A model generated the notes under the pieces. That model was not told the DNA's origin. It did not search any database and saw only the letters and a list, made by a program, of their open reading frames with translations. From Variovorax sp. KK3 (lineage in GTDB: Bacteria; Pseudomonadota; Gammaproteobacteria; Burkholderiales; Burkholderiaceae_C), in assembly GCF_001984055.1 (NCBI RefSeq), contig NZ_LYVO01000025.1, forward strand, positions 20,715 to 84,714: DNA of 64,000 bases. The letters run 5' to 3'. Below are positions 35,829 through 44,552 of the stretch, piece by piece (the first letter of the stretch is position 1; each line of letters begins with the position of its first letter). The position numbers and the translations under genes are program-made.

Positions 35829-36691
35829 CGCGCGGCTCCCGCCAGGCCCTGCGGCCGCACGAGCAGCACCAGCAGCATCAACGAATAGACGGTGGCCGCG
35901 GCCATGCCTTCTTCCATCACGAGCCCCAGCATCGCTTCGATGACGCCGACGGCCAGCGCGCACAGCACAGCGCCACCCGCGCTGCCCAGGCCGCCCAGCA
36001 CCACGATGACGAAGGCCTTGATCAGCACGGCCTGGCCCAGCATCGGCGAATAGGACGTGATCGGCGCCAGCAGCGCGCCGCCGAGTCCGCCGACCACCGC
36101 GGCCAGCAGGAAGGCCCGCGTGCCCACCGACTTGACGTCGATGCCCACCACGCGCGCGGCATGCTCGCTCTGCGCGAGCGCGCGCATCTCGGTGCCGAAG
36201 CGGGTGCGGCGCGCGAGCAGGTCCAGCGCCACCAGCGCGGCGATGCTGGCGACGATGACGAAGAGGCGCTGCGAGCTGAGCCCGACGCCGGCCAACTCGA
36301 AGCGCCCCTGCAGTCCGTCGACGCGCGCGGGCGCCGGCCCCCACACCGAGAGCACCGCCTGGTTGAAGAGCACGCCCACCGCGAAGGTGGTGAGCAGGAT
36401 GTCGGTACGGCCCTCGGTGCGGCGCAACAGCGGCGACACCGCCAGCGCGTCGAAGACCCAACCCACCAGCGCGCCGACCAGCATCGCGAGCGGCAAGGCG
36501 GCCAGGTACGGCAGCCCGAGCAGCTTGTTCGCCAGCACCACGGTGAGCGCGCCCAGCATCACCACTTCGCCATGGCCGAAGTTGATGATGTGCAGCACGC
36601 CGAACGCGAGCGTCAGGCCCAGCGCGATCAGCGCGTAGCCGAAGCCGATCGAGAGGCCGTTCAGCAGTTGCTGCAGGAGTGCTTGGGTCAT
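35825..36691 (-). CDS. livH: LivH-type ABC transporter permease
   Basis: The 288-residue integral membrane protein has about eight hydrophobic segments, starting LLQQLLNGLSIGFGYALIALGL and including INFGHGEVVMLGAL, the EAA-type cytoplasmic loop MRALAQSEHAARVVGIDVK, and VVLGGLGSAGGAVL near the end. These are LivH hallmarks. It pairs with the LivM half of the next gene to form the membrane channel. It is separated by 25 bases from the receptor gene. Confidence 0.93.
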   Translation of the reverse strand: MTQALLQQLLNGLSIGFGYALIALGLTLAFGVLHIINFGHGEVVMLGALTVVLANKLLGLPYLAALPLAMLVGALVGWVFDALAVSPLLRRTEGRTDILLTTFAVGVLFNQAVLSVWGPAPARVDGLQGRFELAGVGLSSQRLFVIVASIAALVALDLLARRTRFGTEMRALAQSEHAARVVGIDVKSVGTRAFLLAAVVGGLGGALLAPITSYSPMLGQAVLIKAFVIVVLGGLGSAGGAVLCALAVGVIEAMLGLVMEEGMAAATVYSLMLLVLLVRPQGLAGAAR

Positions 36692-36716
36692 GCCAGGTCG
36701 ATCCCGTGCTGCCGCG

Positions 36717-37835
36717 TCACTCGTTCACGGTGATCTTGCCGTCCTTGACTTCGAGGACGACCCACTTGTCCGATGTGGCTTGGTTCGCGGGGAACTTGAC
36801 CTGGCCACGCGGCGAATCCCAAGTGCCTTGCCGCAGCGTGGTCGCGAGCTTGGCGGTGTCGGTCACGGTGCCGGCCGAGCGGATGGCCTGGCCGAGGATC
36901 CACATGCTCTCGAAGCCCAGGAAGTCGACCTTGCCCGGAGCCGCCTTGTGCTTGGCGTGGTAGGCGGCGACGAACTTGCGGTTGGTCTCGGTGTTCATGG
37001 TCGGCGCCCAGATGTCGAGCGTGAAGGCGCCCTCGGCCGCAGGCCCCGCCACCTGCAGCAGTGCCGGGGACACGGAGCCCGGCAGGATGCAGCGCTTGGC
37101 CTTCACGCCGGCCTCGGCCAGCGTGCGCAGCAGGCTGCCGCCCTGCTCCGGTGCCGAGAAGGCCATGCACACCACGTCGGGGTTGGCGGCCTTCACACGC
37201 GACGCGAGCGTGCTGAAGTCGGTCTGCTTCAATATCTCGTAGAGCTCGGTGGCGACGACGGCGCTGCCGAAACTCTCCTTCATGCTGGCGATGATCGAGC
37301 GGCCGTAGTCGCCGTTCTCCACCACCACCGCCATGCGCTGGGGCTTCACCTTGTCCTTCAGGTACTGGTTGAAGACCTGGCCATCGGTGGCCACCAGCGG
37401 GTTGAAGCGGAAGGCACGGTCGTACTCGGTGACCTGCGGCGCCTTGGTGACGGCGGCCAGGAACATCGCACCGCCTTGCTGCGCGACCTGCGTCACGCCG
37501 AGCGACACCGCGGTGTTGATGGCGCCCACGATCACCGGCACCTTGTCTTCGCTGAGCAGCTTGCGCGCAGCGGCGACGGCATCGGCCGGTTGGTAGTTGT
37601 CGTCGTACACCACCAGCTTGAGCGGGCGTCCGTCGAGCACGCCGCCATTGGCGTTGATCATCTCGGCCGCGATCTCCGCGCCGTTGCGGCCTTGCTGCCC
37701 CAGCATGGTCTTGATGGGGTAGAGCACGCCGATCTTGACCTCTTGCGCCACCGCCGGTGCGCCCGAGATCAGGCCAGCGAGTGCGCACGCGGCGACGAGG
37801 CCTCGCAGGGCCGTGGGCAGAAAAATGCGCATCAT
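36717..37835 (-). CDS. LivK-type periplasmic ligand-binding protein
   Basis: The 372-residue receptor has a signal peptide ending SGAPAVAQ, then VKIGVLYPIKTMLGQQGRNG, PVIVGAINTAVSLGVTQVA and ENGDYGRSIIASM, the Peripla_BP_6 pattern. AAGGAG lies seven bases before the first of two tandem ATG codons (37835 and 37832); the first is used. An operator begins 16 bases upstream of the start. It heads the ten-gene minus-strand operon of transporter and catabolic genes. The ligand is unknown. Confidence 0.92.
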   Translation of the reverse strand: MMRIFLPTALRGLVAACALAGLISGAPAVAQEVKIGVLYPIKTMLGQQGRNGAEIAAEMINANGGVLDGRPLKLVVYDDNYQPADAVAAARKLLSEDKVPVIVGAINTAVSLGVTQVAQQGGAMFLAAVTKAPQVTEYDRAFRFNPLVATDGQVFNQYLKDKVKPQRMAVVVENGDYGRSIIASMKESFGSAVVATELYEILKQTDFSTLASRVKAANPDVVCMAFSAPEQGGSLLRTLAEAGVKAKRCILPGSVSPALLQVAGPAAEGAFTLDIWAPTMNTETNRKFVAAYHAKHKAAPGKVDFLGFESMWILGQAIRSAGTVTDTAKLATTLRQGTWDSPRGQVKFPANQATSDKWVVLEVKDGKITVNE

Positions 37836-37850
37836 CGGTTGTCTCCTTAT

Positions 37851-37861
37851 TGGTTCTACCA
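37851..37861. promoter_or_regulatory. FadR/GntR-type operator (site 6), Liv operon promoter
   Basis: TGGTTCTACCA is a perfect TGGT-N3-ACCA dyad. It sits directly upstream of the Shine-Dalgarno of the Liv receptor gene, with AT-rich TAATTTAAT-like sequence on its promoter-distal side that could be the -10. A further half-site TTGGT lies at 37870-37874. It is the only site not between divergent genes and would control the ten-gene operon. Confidence 0.75.
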
Positions 37862-37913
37862 TTAAATTATTGGTTGGCCGCGGATCACATCGGGGAAAGT
37901 ACGGAGTGGCGGG

Positions 37914-38912
37914 TCATCGATGCGACACGCGCAGCCAGGCCTTCCCCACCGTCGCGCGGCCTTGCAATGCCGCCAGCGCTTGCGGTGCCTGCTCGAACTC
38001 GAACGACGCGCCGGGCATGAGGCGGATACGGCCTTCGGCATGCTGGTCGTAGACCTCGCGCGTGAGCCGCGCCGCGAGGGCGACGTCGCGCTTGCGCACC
38101 TCGCCCCACAGCACGCCGACGGCGCTCGCGTTGTGCAGCAGCAGCCGGTTGGCCGGCAGTTGAGTGAGCGCGCCCCCCGCGAAGCCGATGACGAGGTAGC
38201 GCGCGCCGTAGGCCAGGCAGCGCAGGCTTTGTGCGCCGACCTCACCGCCCACCGGGTCGTAGATCACGTCGGCGCCACTGGGCGCGAGCCCGCGGAACGC
38301 ATCGACCCAGGCCGGATCGCCGTAGTTCAGCGCTGCGTCGGCGCCCGCATCGAGGCAGGCCCGCACCTTCTGCGCGCTGCCGGCGGTGGCGATGACGCGC
38401 GCGCCCATCAGCTTGCCCAGCTGCAGCGCGGCGCTGCCCACGCCGCCCGCGCCTGCATGCACGAGCAGGGTTTCGCCGGGCAGCAGGCGGCCCGCCATGC
38501 GCAGCGCGAAGAGCGAGGTCGGATAGTTGCTGCGCAGCGCGAGCGCATCGCCCGGGTCGATGTCCGGCGGAATCGCGACGGCCTCGCTGCGCGGCACCAG
38601 TGCGTACTGCGCGAAGCCACCCTGGCGCGACGAACTGGCGACGCGCGTGCCCAAGGGCAGCTCACCGCCCTCGCCGGCGACGATGGTGCCGAGGACTTCC
38701 GAGCCGGGCGTGAAAGGGAGCGGCGGCTTGACCTGGTACTTGCCACGCACGATCAGCGTGTCGCCGAACGCGAGGCCCGCGGCCTCGACGCGCACCAGGT
38801 ACTGGTCGGGCCCGGGCTGGGGCAACTCGACGTCGCGCAAATGCATCTCACCGCGCTCGCTGATGTCTTCGACACGCCAGGCGCGCATCGCTTTCGGCAG
38901 AGTGTTCGTCAT
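37914..38912 (-). CDS. MDR-family quinone oxidoreductase-like enzyme
   Basis: The 332-residue medium-chain reductase has MRAWRVEDISERGEMHLRDV, GLAFGDTLIVRGKYQ, FTPGSEVLGTIVAGEGG, and the NADPH site VHAGAGGVGSAALQLGKLMGA. No structural or catalytic zinc cysteines are visible. It is probably a quinone or enoyl reductase paralogous to the MDR gene near 16.5 kb. It is coupled by ATGA to the APH-fold kinase upstream, so both form a two-gene unit under operator site 7. Confidence 0.92.
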   Translation of the reverse strand: MTNTLPKAMRAWRVEDISERGEMHLRDVELPQPGPDQYLVRVEAAGLAFGDTLIVRGKYQVKPPLPFTPGSEVLGTIVAGEGGELPLGTRVASSSRQGGFAQYALVPRSEAVAIPPDIDPGDALALRSNYPTSLFALRMAGRLLPGETLLVHAGAGGVGSAALQLGKLMGARVIATAGSAQKVRACLDAGADAALNYGDPAWVDAFRGLAPSGADVIYDPVGGEVGAQSLRCLAYGARYLVIGFAGGALTQLPANRLLLHNASAVGVLWGEVRKRDVALAARLTREVYDQHAEGRIRLMPGASFEFEQAPQALAALQGRATVGKAWLRVSHR

Positions 38913-39994
38913 TCGGATTCCTTCGCGGCGGCCCAGCCGGTCTCTGCGGTGGTCTGCACGCGCGCGGCCACGGCCGCTGCCTTGCTGTTGGCCGCGTTGC
39001 CATCGAGCGCGCGGCGGGCCACGCCCTGCTGGATGGCGGCCAGGCGGAACATGTTGAAGGCCAGGTGGTAGTGCCAGTGCGCGATTGGCGCACCGCCGAG
39101 GCCGACTGCGCGCCCGCTTGCCCGGCAGTAGTCGGCCACGTGTTGCGCTTCGGTCGGGATGCCTTCGGGCAGTGGCTCGAGCCCGGCCAGCGTGCGGTGC
39201 GTCCCGAGTTGCAGCCGCCACGAGAGGCAGTGGTAGGCGAAGTCGACCAGTGGATCGCCAAGGGTCGACAGCTCCCAGTCGAGCACGGCGACGATGCGCG
39301 GTTCGTGTGCGTGAAAGACCAGGTTGTCGAGCCGGAAGTCGCCGTGCACGAGCTGTGTGCTCTCCTGCGCCGGCACATGCGCGGGCAGCCATTCGATCAG
39401 CCGCTCCATCGCATCGATGCGCGCGGTTTCGCTCGCGCGGTACTGGCGCGTCCATCGATCGAGCTGGCGTTCGACGTAGCGGCCTTCGCGGCCGAAGTCG
39501 GCGAGGCCGCGCGAGCGCCAGTCCACGGCGTGCAACGCCGCCATCACGCGGGCCATCTCGGCATAGTGGGCGCGGCGCTCGCCCGGAGACATGCCGGGCA
39601 GCGTCTGGTCGGTGAGGATGCGGCCTTCGGCGAAGTCCATCAGGTAGAAGCTGCTACCGATGACGGCCGGGTCTTCGCACAGCGCCAGCGCGCGCGGCAC
39701 CGGCACGTCGGAGCCTTGCAAGGCGCGCAGCACGCGGAACTCGCGCTCCACCGCATGCGCCGATGGCAGCAGCACGCCCGGCGGCTTGCGCCGCAGCACC
39801 AGTCGGCGCGAACCGGCGTCGACGATGAAGGTCGGGTTCGACTGCCCACCTTCCACTTGGCGCACGCCCAACGCGCCATCGAAGCTGCCGACCACGCGCC
39901 GAATGAATGCATCGAGCGCGGACGCCTGCAGCGCATCGAGCCCGCCGGCTGGTGCAGCAACAGCGTCGGCCGCAGGGGTGGATGAATCGTTCAC
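38909..39994 (-). CDS. APH-fold phosphotransferase, probable hydroxyacyl-CoA kinase
   Basis: The 361-residue protein has VEGGQSNPTFIVDAG, RRKPPGVLLPSAHAVEREFR, YLMDFAEGRIL, the catalytic loop HGDFRLDN (Asp near 219, Asn near 224) and DWE (239-241). This is the branch seen fused to or beside acyl-CoA dehydrogenases (ACAD10/11), not antibiotic kinases. The start is GTG, since no ATG precedes the conserved region in frame. No clear Shine-Dalgarno is seen, and operator site 7 lies 17 bases upstream. No DUF6285 gene accompanies it, unlike the kinase near 25 kb. Confidence 0.9.
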   Translation of the reverse strand: MNDSSTPAADAVAAPAGGLDALQASALDAFIRRVVGSFDGALGVRQVEGGQSNPTFIVDAGSRRLVLRRKPPGVLLPSAHAVEREFRVLRALQGSDVPVPRALALCEDPAVIGSSFYLMDFAEGRILTDQTLPGMSPGERRAHYAEMARVMAALHAVDWRSRGLADFGREGRYVERQLDRWTRQYRASETARIDAMERLIEWLPAHVPAQESTQLVHGDFRLDNLVFHAHEPRIVAVLDWELSTLGDPLVDFAYHCLSWRLQLGTHRTLAGLEPLPEGIPTEAQHVADYCRASGRAVGLGGAPIAHWHYHLAFNMFRLAAIQQGVARRALDGNAANSKAAAVAARVQTTAETGWAAAKESE

Positions 39995-40010
39995 TTTGCT
40001 GTTTAATCTA

Positions 40011-40021
40011 TGGTTGAACCA
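40011..40021. promoter_or_regulatory. FadR/GntR-type operator (site 7)
   Basis: TGGTTGAACCA is identical to site 5 and lies between the divergent kinase and Bug genes. It is 17 bases from the GTG start of the kinase and about 56 bases from the Bug start. It is the right-most copy found and marks the end of the predicted regulon. Confidence 0.75.
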
Positions 40022-40076
40022 ATGATTTGGCAGCGCATCGTATAGCAGCCCGATCCATCACACAAGGAGACTTCGC

Positions 40077-41057
40077 ATGAACTTCAACCGACGCCAGACG
40101 CTGGCCGCCCTCGGTGCGATCAGCGCCGGCGGACTGCCGCTCGCCCGCGCGCAAACGCCATCGCCATCGCAGGCATTTCCCTCATCGGTGATCAGGTTCG
40201 TGATTCCGACGCCGGCAGGCGGGGGCCACGACACGATGATGCGGCTCATCGGCCAGAAGCTCACCGAGGCGTGGGGCCAGCCCTGCATCGTCGAGTCGAA
40301 GCCCGGTGCGAGCGGTGCCATCGCGGCCGCGTCGGTGTCGCAGGCGCCGGCCGATGGCCACACGGTGCTGGTCGGCTACAGCGCGCTCCTGAGCAACACG
40401 GTGCTCATGCCCAAGCCCGGCTATCGCCTCGAAGACCTGCACCCGGTAGGCATGCTGGCGCTCACGCCGATCGCGATCGGCATCCGCGAGAGCCTGCCGG
40501 TGTCGACGCTCAGGCAGTACGTCGCGCTCGCCAAGACGCGCCCCGGCAAGATCTCGTACGGCTCCTATGGCCAGGGCTCGGGCGGCCACTTCGTCGGCGA
40601 GCTGTTCAACATGGCGGCCGGCATCGACACCGTGCACGTGCCCTACAAGGGCGAGGCGCCCGCGCTGCAGGACCTGCTGGGCGGGCAGATCGACGCGGCC
40701 GTCACCTCGGTGGGCGGCGTCAACCGCTACCCCGGCAAGATCAAGCCCCTGGCCGTGGCCAGCGCAGCGCGCTTCCCTGCCTACCCCGACGTCCCGACCT
40801 TCGCCGAACTCGGCTACCCGCAGGTCGACATGCCCGGCTGGGCTGCCGCCTTCGTGCCGGCGAAGACGCCGAAAGCCATCGTCGACAAACTGACCGCCGA
40901 GATGAGCCGCATCCTCGTGATGCCGGACGTACGCACCAAGCTTCTCGAGCTGGGCTTCGAGCCGATGCCGTGGAACGGCGACAAGACCCAGCGCTTCATG
41001 AAGGACCAGCTGGCGCTGACGCAGAAGCTGGTGGATGCGGGGCGGGTGAAGTTGTAG
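40077..41057 (+). CDS. Bug/TctC family periplasmic solute receptor
   Basis: The 326-residue receptor has a signal peptide with RRQTLAALGAISAGG (a possible twin-arginine start) ending LPLARAQ, then VIRFVIPTPAGGG, ESKPGASGAIA and ADGHTVLVGY. CAAGGAGAC precedes the ATG. It is a single gene divergent from the kinase-MDR unit and the last member of the predicted FadR-type regulon. It is convergent with the PIN-domain gene. Confidence 0.93.
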   Translation: MNFNRRQTLAALGAISAGGLPLARAQTPSPSQAFPSSVIRFVIPTPAGGGHDTMMRLIGQKLTEAWGQPCIVESKPGASGAIAAASVSQAPADGHTVLVGYSALLSNTVLMPKPGYRLEDLHPVGMLALTPIAIGIRESLPVSTLRQYVALAKTRPGKISYGSYGQGSGGHFVGELFNMAAGIDTVHVPYKGEAPALQDLLGGQIDAAVTSVGGVNRYPGKIKPLAVASAARFPAYPDVPTFAELGYPQVDMPGWAAAFVPAKTPKAIVDKLTAEMSRILVMPDVRTKLLELGFEPMPWNGDKTQRFMKDQLALTQKLVDAGRVKL

Positions 41058-41069
41058 CGGTTCAGCGGA

Positions 41070-41504
41070 TTAGCTTCTCGCGCCGAAGACCTTGACAGCC
41101 TGCGCGACGGTGACGATCGGAACCTCTCCGAAACGCTTGAGCGAAAGCAGATCGTCGTCGCCCGTGACAACGAGATCGGCGCGCGCAGCGATTGCGCACG
41201 CCAGCACCGCGTCATCATCGACATCGCGCGAAACCTGCGCATCGAGGGGTCGCGCGGCCACCACCGTCGCTATCCGTCGATAGCTGGCAAGCATGTGATC
41301 CGCACGCGAGCCCGTCGCTTCGACGTACCTCGCCAACTTCTTCTTGGACAGCGTGGCTGCCAGTTCGTCAAGAAGCACGCGACTGGTGAACAGTTGCACT
41401 TCTTTCTCCCCGGCCAGTTCGATCACACGCCCCGGCGGACCTTTCCACAAGAACGCCGATACGAGCACATTGGTGTCGACCACCCACCGCGGCCGACGCC
41501 TCAT
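41070..41504 (-). CDS. PIN-domain toxin (VapC-like ribonuclease)
   Basis: The 144-residue protein has the acidic residues of the PIN fold: VVDTNVLVSAF (Asp near 10), LLDELAATL (Glu near 47), RDVDDDAVLACAIAA (Asp near 94-98) and LVVTGDDDLLSL. This is the COG1569-type group of predicted toxin RNases. It overlaps the antitoxin-like gene by ATGA, the usual arrangement. It carries no operator of the catabolic island, so it is a separate stability or stress module placed between metabolic units. Confidence 0.88.
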   Translation of the reverse strand: MRRRPRWVVDTNVLVSAFLWKGPPGRVIELAGEKEVQLFTSRVLLDELAATLSKKKLARYVEATGSRADHMLASYRRIATVVAARPLDAQVSRDVDDDAVLACAIAARADLVVTGDDDLLSLKRFGEVPIVTVAQAVKVFGARS

Positions 41505-41755
41505 GCCGCCGAGCTGCCCTTGGTGCGTCGTGCGCGGCGCACCGCACCGACCTCGGCTTGAATCTCTTTCATCGAGAGCGGCTTGGCGCCCGGCGAGCTG
41601 CCACGAGCCGCACCCGCCAGCAGCGCCTGCGCGGCGCGGCGCTGCATGGCGTCCTTGAGCATTTCACGCAACGCCTTCGGCGTGAGCAAGCCTGCGGCCT
41701 GCGCTTCGCGAGCGAGGCGGTCGGGCAAATCGAGCTTGACTTCGAGCGTCATCAT
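41501..41755 (-). CDS. Antitoxin-like partner of the PIN-domain toxin
   Basis: The 84-residue protein starts MMTLEVKLDLPDRLAREAQAAG, which fits a ribbon-helix-helix-like N-terminus, followed by LTPKALREMLKDAMQRR and a basic C-terminal tail containing SMKEIQAEVGAVRRAR. AAGGAAG precedes tandem ATG codons at 41755 and 41752. It is a short basic protein in front of and coupled to a PIN gene, which makes it the presumed antitoxin and autorepressor. The family name was not recognised. Confidence 0.8.
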   Translation of the reverse strand: MMTLEVKLDLPDRLAREAQAAGLLTPKALREMLKDAMQRRAAQALLAGAARGSSPGAKPLSMKEIQAEVGAVRRARRTKGSSAA

Positions 41756-41866
41756 GACGTTTCTTCCTTGAAGACTGACGAGCGGGCGATGCGGCTTCGC
41801 CCCGTTCAAATCGAGGGTAGCACGCCGACGGCAGGTCTCTGCCCGGTTCCGGCCAGACGCATGTGC

Positions 41867-42760
41867 TCAGCGCGCGACCTCGACACCGGCCATCCGCTCC
41901 AGCACCTGCACCACGTGCGTCATGTCGTCATCGCCGTGGCCCGCGGCGATGGCGTGATCGAAGAACTGCTTGGTCAGCGCGCTGGTGAAGGCGGGCGTGC
42001 CGGCGGCCTCGGCCTCTTGCAGGAACAGGCGCAGGTCCTTGCGCATGAGCTCGATGCGAAAGCCGAAGTCGAAGCGGCGGTTCACCACGTCCTGGCCCAG
42101 CAGCGACTCGCTGGCGAAGCTGCGGGCGGTGCTGGCGTTGAGCATCTCCAGCAGGAGGCCGGCTTCCAGCCCGCTCTTGATGCCGAACAGCACCGCTTCG
42201 GTCGTCGCCACCAGCGTGGCGGCCACCGTCATGTTGTTGACGAGCTTGAGCACCTGGCCCAGTCCGGGCTGCTCGCCCACGTGGACCACCTTGCGGCCGA
42301 AGGCGCGGAACACCGGCTCGCAGCGCGCGTAGGCCTGCACATCGCCGCCGGCCATCACCGACAACGTACCGGCCTCGGCACCCGGCACGCCGCCGGCCAG
42401 CGGCGCGTCGAGCGATGCGATGCCGCGTTCTCCCAGGCGCTGCGCCAACGTGCGTGCCATGCTGGGGCCGGTGGTCGAATGGTCCACGACCACGCGCACG
42501 CGGCTGCCGGCGGCGACGCCGTTCTCACCGACCACCACCTGCGCCACCACGTCCGGCGTGGGCAGGCAGACGAGCACGAGGTCCGCGCTGTCGCCGACCT
42601 GGCGCGGCGAGTCGCAGCGGCGGGCGCCTTGCGCCACCATCGCGGCCGCTGGCGCATCGCTCGTGTCGCAGACGAACACCGCGTGGCCTGCGCGCAGAAG
42701 GTGAGGGACCATGTGCCGCCCCATGGCACCCAGCCCGATGAACCCGATCGTGTCTTGCAT
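41867..42760 (-). CDS. 3-hydroxyisobutyrate dehydrogenase-family NAD(P) oxidoreductase
   Basis: The 297-residue beta-hydroxyacid dehydrogenase starts with the Rossmann motif IGFIGLGAMGRHMVPHLLRAG, has the substrate loop DAPLAGGVPGAEAGTLSVMAGG and the catalytic-Lys helix GQVLKLVNNMTVAA. Members oxidise 3-hydroxyisobutyrate or reduce tartronate semialdehyde. It is divergent from the second Liv operon, with an inverted repeat in the shared 218-base promoter region, so it may act on the same imported compound as the aldehyde dehydrogenase there. Confidence 0.92.
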   Translation of the reverse strand: MQDTIGFIGLGAMGRHMVPHLLRAGHAVFVCDTSDAPAAAMVAQGARRCDSPRQVGDSADLVLVCLPTPDVVAQVVVGENGVAAGSRVRVVVDHSTTGPSMARTLAQRLGERGIASLDAPLAGGVPGAEAGTLSVMAGGDVQAYARCEPVFRAFGRKVVHVGEQPGLGQVLKLVNNMTVAATLVATTEAVLFGIKSGLEAGLLLEMLNASTARSFASESLLGQDVVNRRFDFGFRIELMRKDLRLFLQEAEAAGTPAFTSALTKQFFDHAIAAGHGDDDMTHVVQVLERMAGVEVAR

Positions 42761-42851
42761 CGCATGTCTCCGTGAAAAAGATGCGGCGCATGCTAGGCCG
42801 GCACGGCAGGCGCCTCAAACGAGAAATCGGCCCGGCTTGCGTGAGCGCAGC

Positions 42852-42888
42852 GCAAGCGAACGCCTTTCGATTCGCGCTTTTCGCTTGC
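42852..42888. promoter_or_regulatory. Inverted repeat in the divergent promoter of the second Liv operon
   Basis: GCAAGCGAA (42852-42860) and TTCGCTTGC (42880-42888) form a perfect 9-bp inverted repeat with a 19-base spacer. It lies between the dehydrogenase and LivG genes, about 90 bases from each start. It differs from the TGGT-N3-ACCA sites. It could bind an unlinked regulator or simply be a hairpin; this is inferred from position alone. Confidence 0.4.
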
Positions 42889-42978
42889 ACAAAGCTCAAG
42901 CGACGGCGCCGATTTAATCGTTTGTTGCGGCACGGCCCGCTGCCTAGCATTCGCCCCATTGCAAACACGGAGCGAGAC

Positions 42979-43803
42979 ATGCCAGGGCACGACGCCACCT
43001 CATCACGTCCAGACGCGGACGACGACCTGATCCTCCAGACGCGCGGCCTGACGCGGCGTTTCTTGGGCTTCACCGCCGTGCAGGACGTCGACCTGAAGGT
43101 GCGCCGCGGCAGCATCCACGCGCTGATCGGCCCCAACGGCGCCGGCAAGTCCACCTGCTTCAACCTGCTGACCAAGTTCCTCGAGCCCAGCGCCGGCACC
43201 ATCCACTACAACGGCATCGACATCACGCATGCCGCGCCGGCCACGTTGGCGCAGCGCCGCATGGTGCGCTCGTTCCAGATCTCGGCGACCTTCCCGGCAC
43301 TCACCGCGTTGCAGAACGTGCGCATCGCGCTGCAGCGGCGCAGCGGTGCGTCGTTCTGCTTCTGGCGCAGCAACCGCACGCTGCATGCCCTGCACCCGCG
43401 CGCCATGGAGCTGCTGGAACAAGTCGGGCTCGACGCGCATGCCGACGTGCCGGCGAGCGAGCTTGCCTATGGGCGGCGCCGCGCGCTGGAGCTGGCGACC
43501 ACGCTGGCGCTGGAGCCCGAGCTGATGCTGCTCGACGAGCCGACCCAGGGCATGGGCCACGAAGACGTCGAGGCCGTCACCACGCTGATCCAGCGCGTGG
43601 CCCGCGGCCGCACCGTGCTGCTGGTGGAGCACAACATGCAGGTGGTGTCGCGCATCGCCCACACCATCACCGTGCTGCAGCGCGGCCAGATCCTGGCCGA
43701 AGGCAGCTACGAGGCCGTGTCGCGCGACCCGCGCGTGGTCGAGGCCTACATGGGCAGCAGCACCGCCGCGTTGGGCGGGGCGCAGGAGCCCGGCCATGGC
43801 TGA
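42979..43803 (+). CDS. livG: LivG-type ABC transporter ATP-binding protein
   Basis: The 274-residue ATPase has Walker A GPNGAGKST, MVRSFQISATFPALTALQNV, the ABC signature region LAYGRRRALELATTLAL (a variant common in LivG) and Walker B LMLLDEPTQGM. The C-terminus ends EAYMGSS plus a tail. The ATG at 42979 follows ACGGAG. It starts the second Liv system (G-F-K-H-M on the plus strand). A longer in-frame upstream start is unlikely because of the basic, non-family sequence there. Confidence 0.92.
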   Translation: MPGHDATSSRPDADDDLILQTRGLTRRFLGFTAVQDVDLKVRRGSIHALIGPNGAGKSTCFNLLTKFLEPSAGTIHYNGIDITHAAPATLAQRRMVRSFQISATFPALTALQNVRIALQRRSGASFCFWRSNRTLHALHPRAMELLEQVGLDAHADVPASELAYGRRRALELATTLALEPELMLLDEPTQGMGHEDVEAVTTLIQRVARGRTVLLVEHNMQVVSRIAHTITVLQRGQILAEGSYEAVSRDPRVVEAYMGSSTAALGGAQEPGHG

Positions 43804-44515
43804 CACCCGGCAAGAAGTGCTGCGCGTGCGCGGCCTCACCGCGCACTACGGCGATGCCCAGGTGCTTCACGGCATGGACTTCGAGGTGCGCGAGGGCGAG
43901 GTCGTCAGCTTGCTCGGCCGCAACGGCGCTGGCCGCACGAGCACGCTGCGCGCCATCCTGGGCCTGACCGGGCGGCGGGCCGGCTCGGTGCAGATCTACG
44001 GCCGCGAAACCATCGGCCTGCCATCGCACACCGTGGCGCGGCTGGGCCTGGGCTACTGCCCGGAGGAGCGCGGCATCTTCGCCAACCTCAGCTGCGAAGA
44101 GAACCTGATACTGCTGCCCACGCTGCGCCCCGGCGGCGCCAGCCTGGCGCAGATCTACGCGATGTTCCCCAACCTGCGCGAGCGCAGCGCCAGCCCCGGA
44201 ACGCGACTCTCGGGTGGCGAGCAGCAGATGCTGGCACTCGCCCGCATCCTGCGCACCGGCGCGCGCCTGCTGCTGCTCGACGAAATCTCCGAAGGCCTGG
44301 CGCCGGTGATCGTGCAGGCCCTGGGGCGTGCGATCGGCGCGCTGCGCGCACAGGGCCACACCATCGTGCTGGTCGAGCAGAACCTGCCCTTCGCGCTGCC
44401 GCTGGCCGACCGCCACCTGCTGGTGGAGCACGGCCGCGTGGTGGCCGACATCGCCGCCGCCGATGCGCACCGGCCCGACGCACGCGCCCGCTTCCGCGAG
44501 GCGCTGGGCGTCTGA
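43796..44515 (+). CDS. livF: LivF-type ABC ATP-binding protein with Arg in Walker A
   Basis: The 239-residue ATPase has LLGRNGAGRTSTLRAILG: the Walker A lysine is Arg (residue 47). The signature LSGGEQQMLALARIL, Walker B LLLLDEISEGLAP and a VLVEQNL segment are otherwise complete. I recall Arg here in other Burkholderiales LivF proteins, so it is likely natural and tolerated, with LivG supplying normal hydrolysis. It overlaps LivG by eight bases. Confidence 0.92.
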   Translation: MADTRQEVLRVRGLTAHYGDAQVLHGMDFEVREGEVVSLLGRNGAGRTSTLRAILGLTGRRAGSVQIYGRETIGLPSHTVARLGLGYCPEERGIFANLSCEENLILLPTLRPGGASLAQIYAMFPNLRERSASPGTRLSGGEQQMLALARILRTGARLLLLDEISEGLAPVIVQALGRAIGALRAQGHTIVLVEQNLPFALPLADRHLLVEHGRVVADIAAADAHRPDARARFREALGV

Positions 44516-44552
44516 CGAATCCCTTTCCACTGAACCACCAGGAGACATCGAC

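Noticed and set aside
42761..42978. N-terminal extension of the LivG gene from an upstream ATG near 42772
   Set aside because: The added residues are basic and unlike LivG, and would contain the inverted repeat; ACGGAG before 42979 supports the shorter gene.
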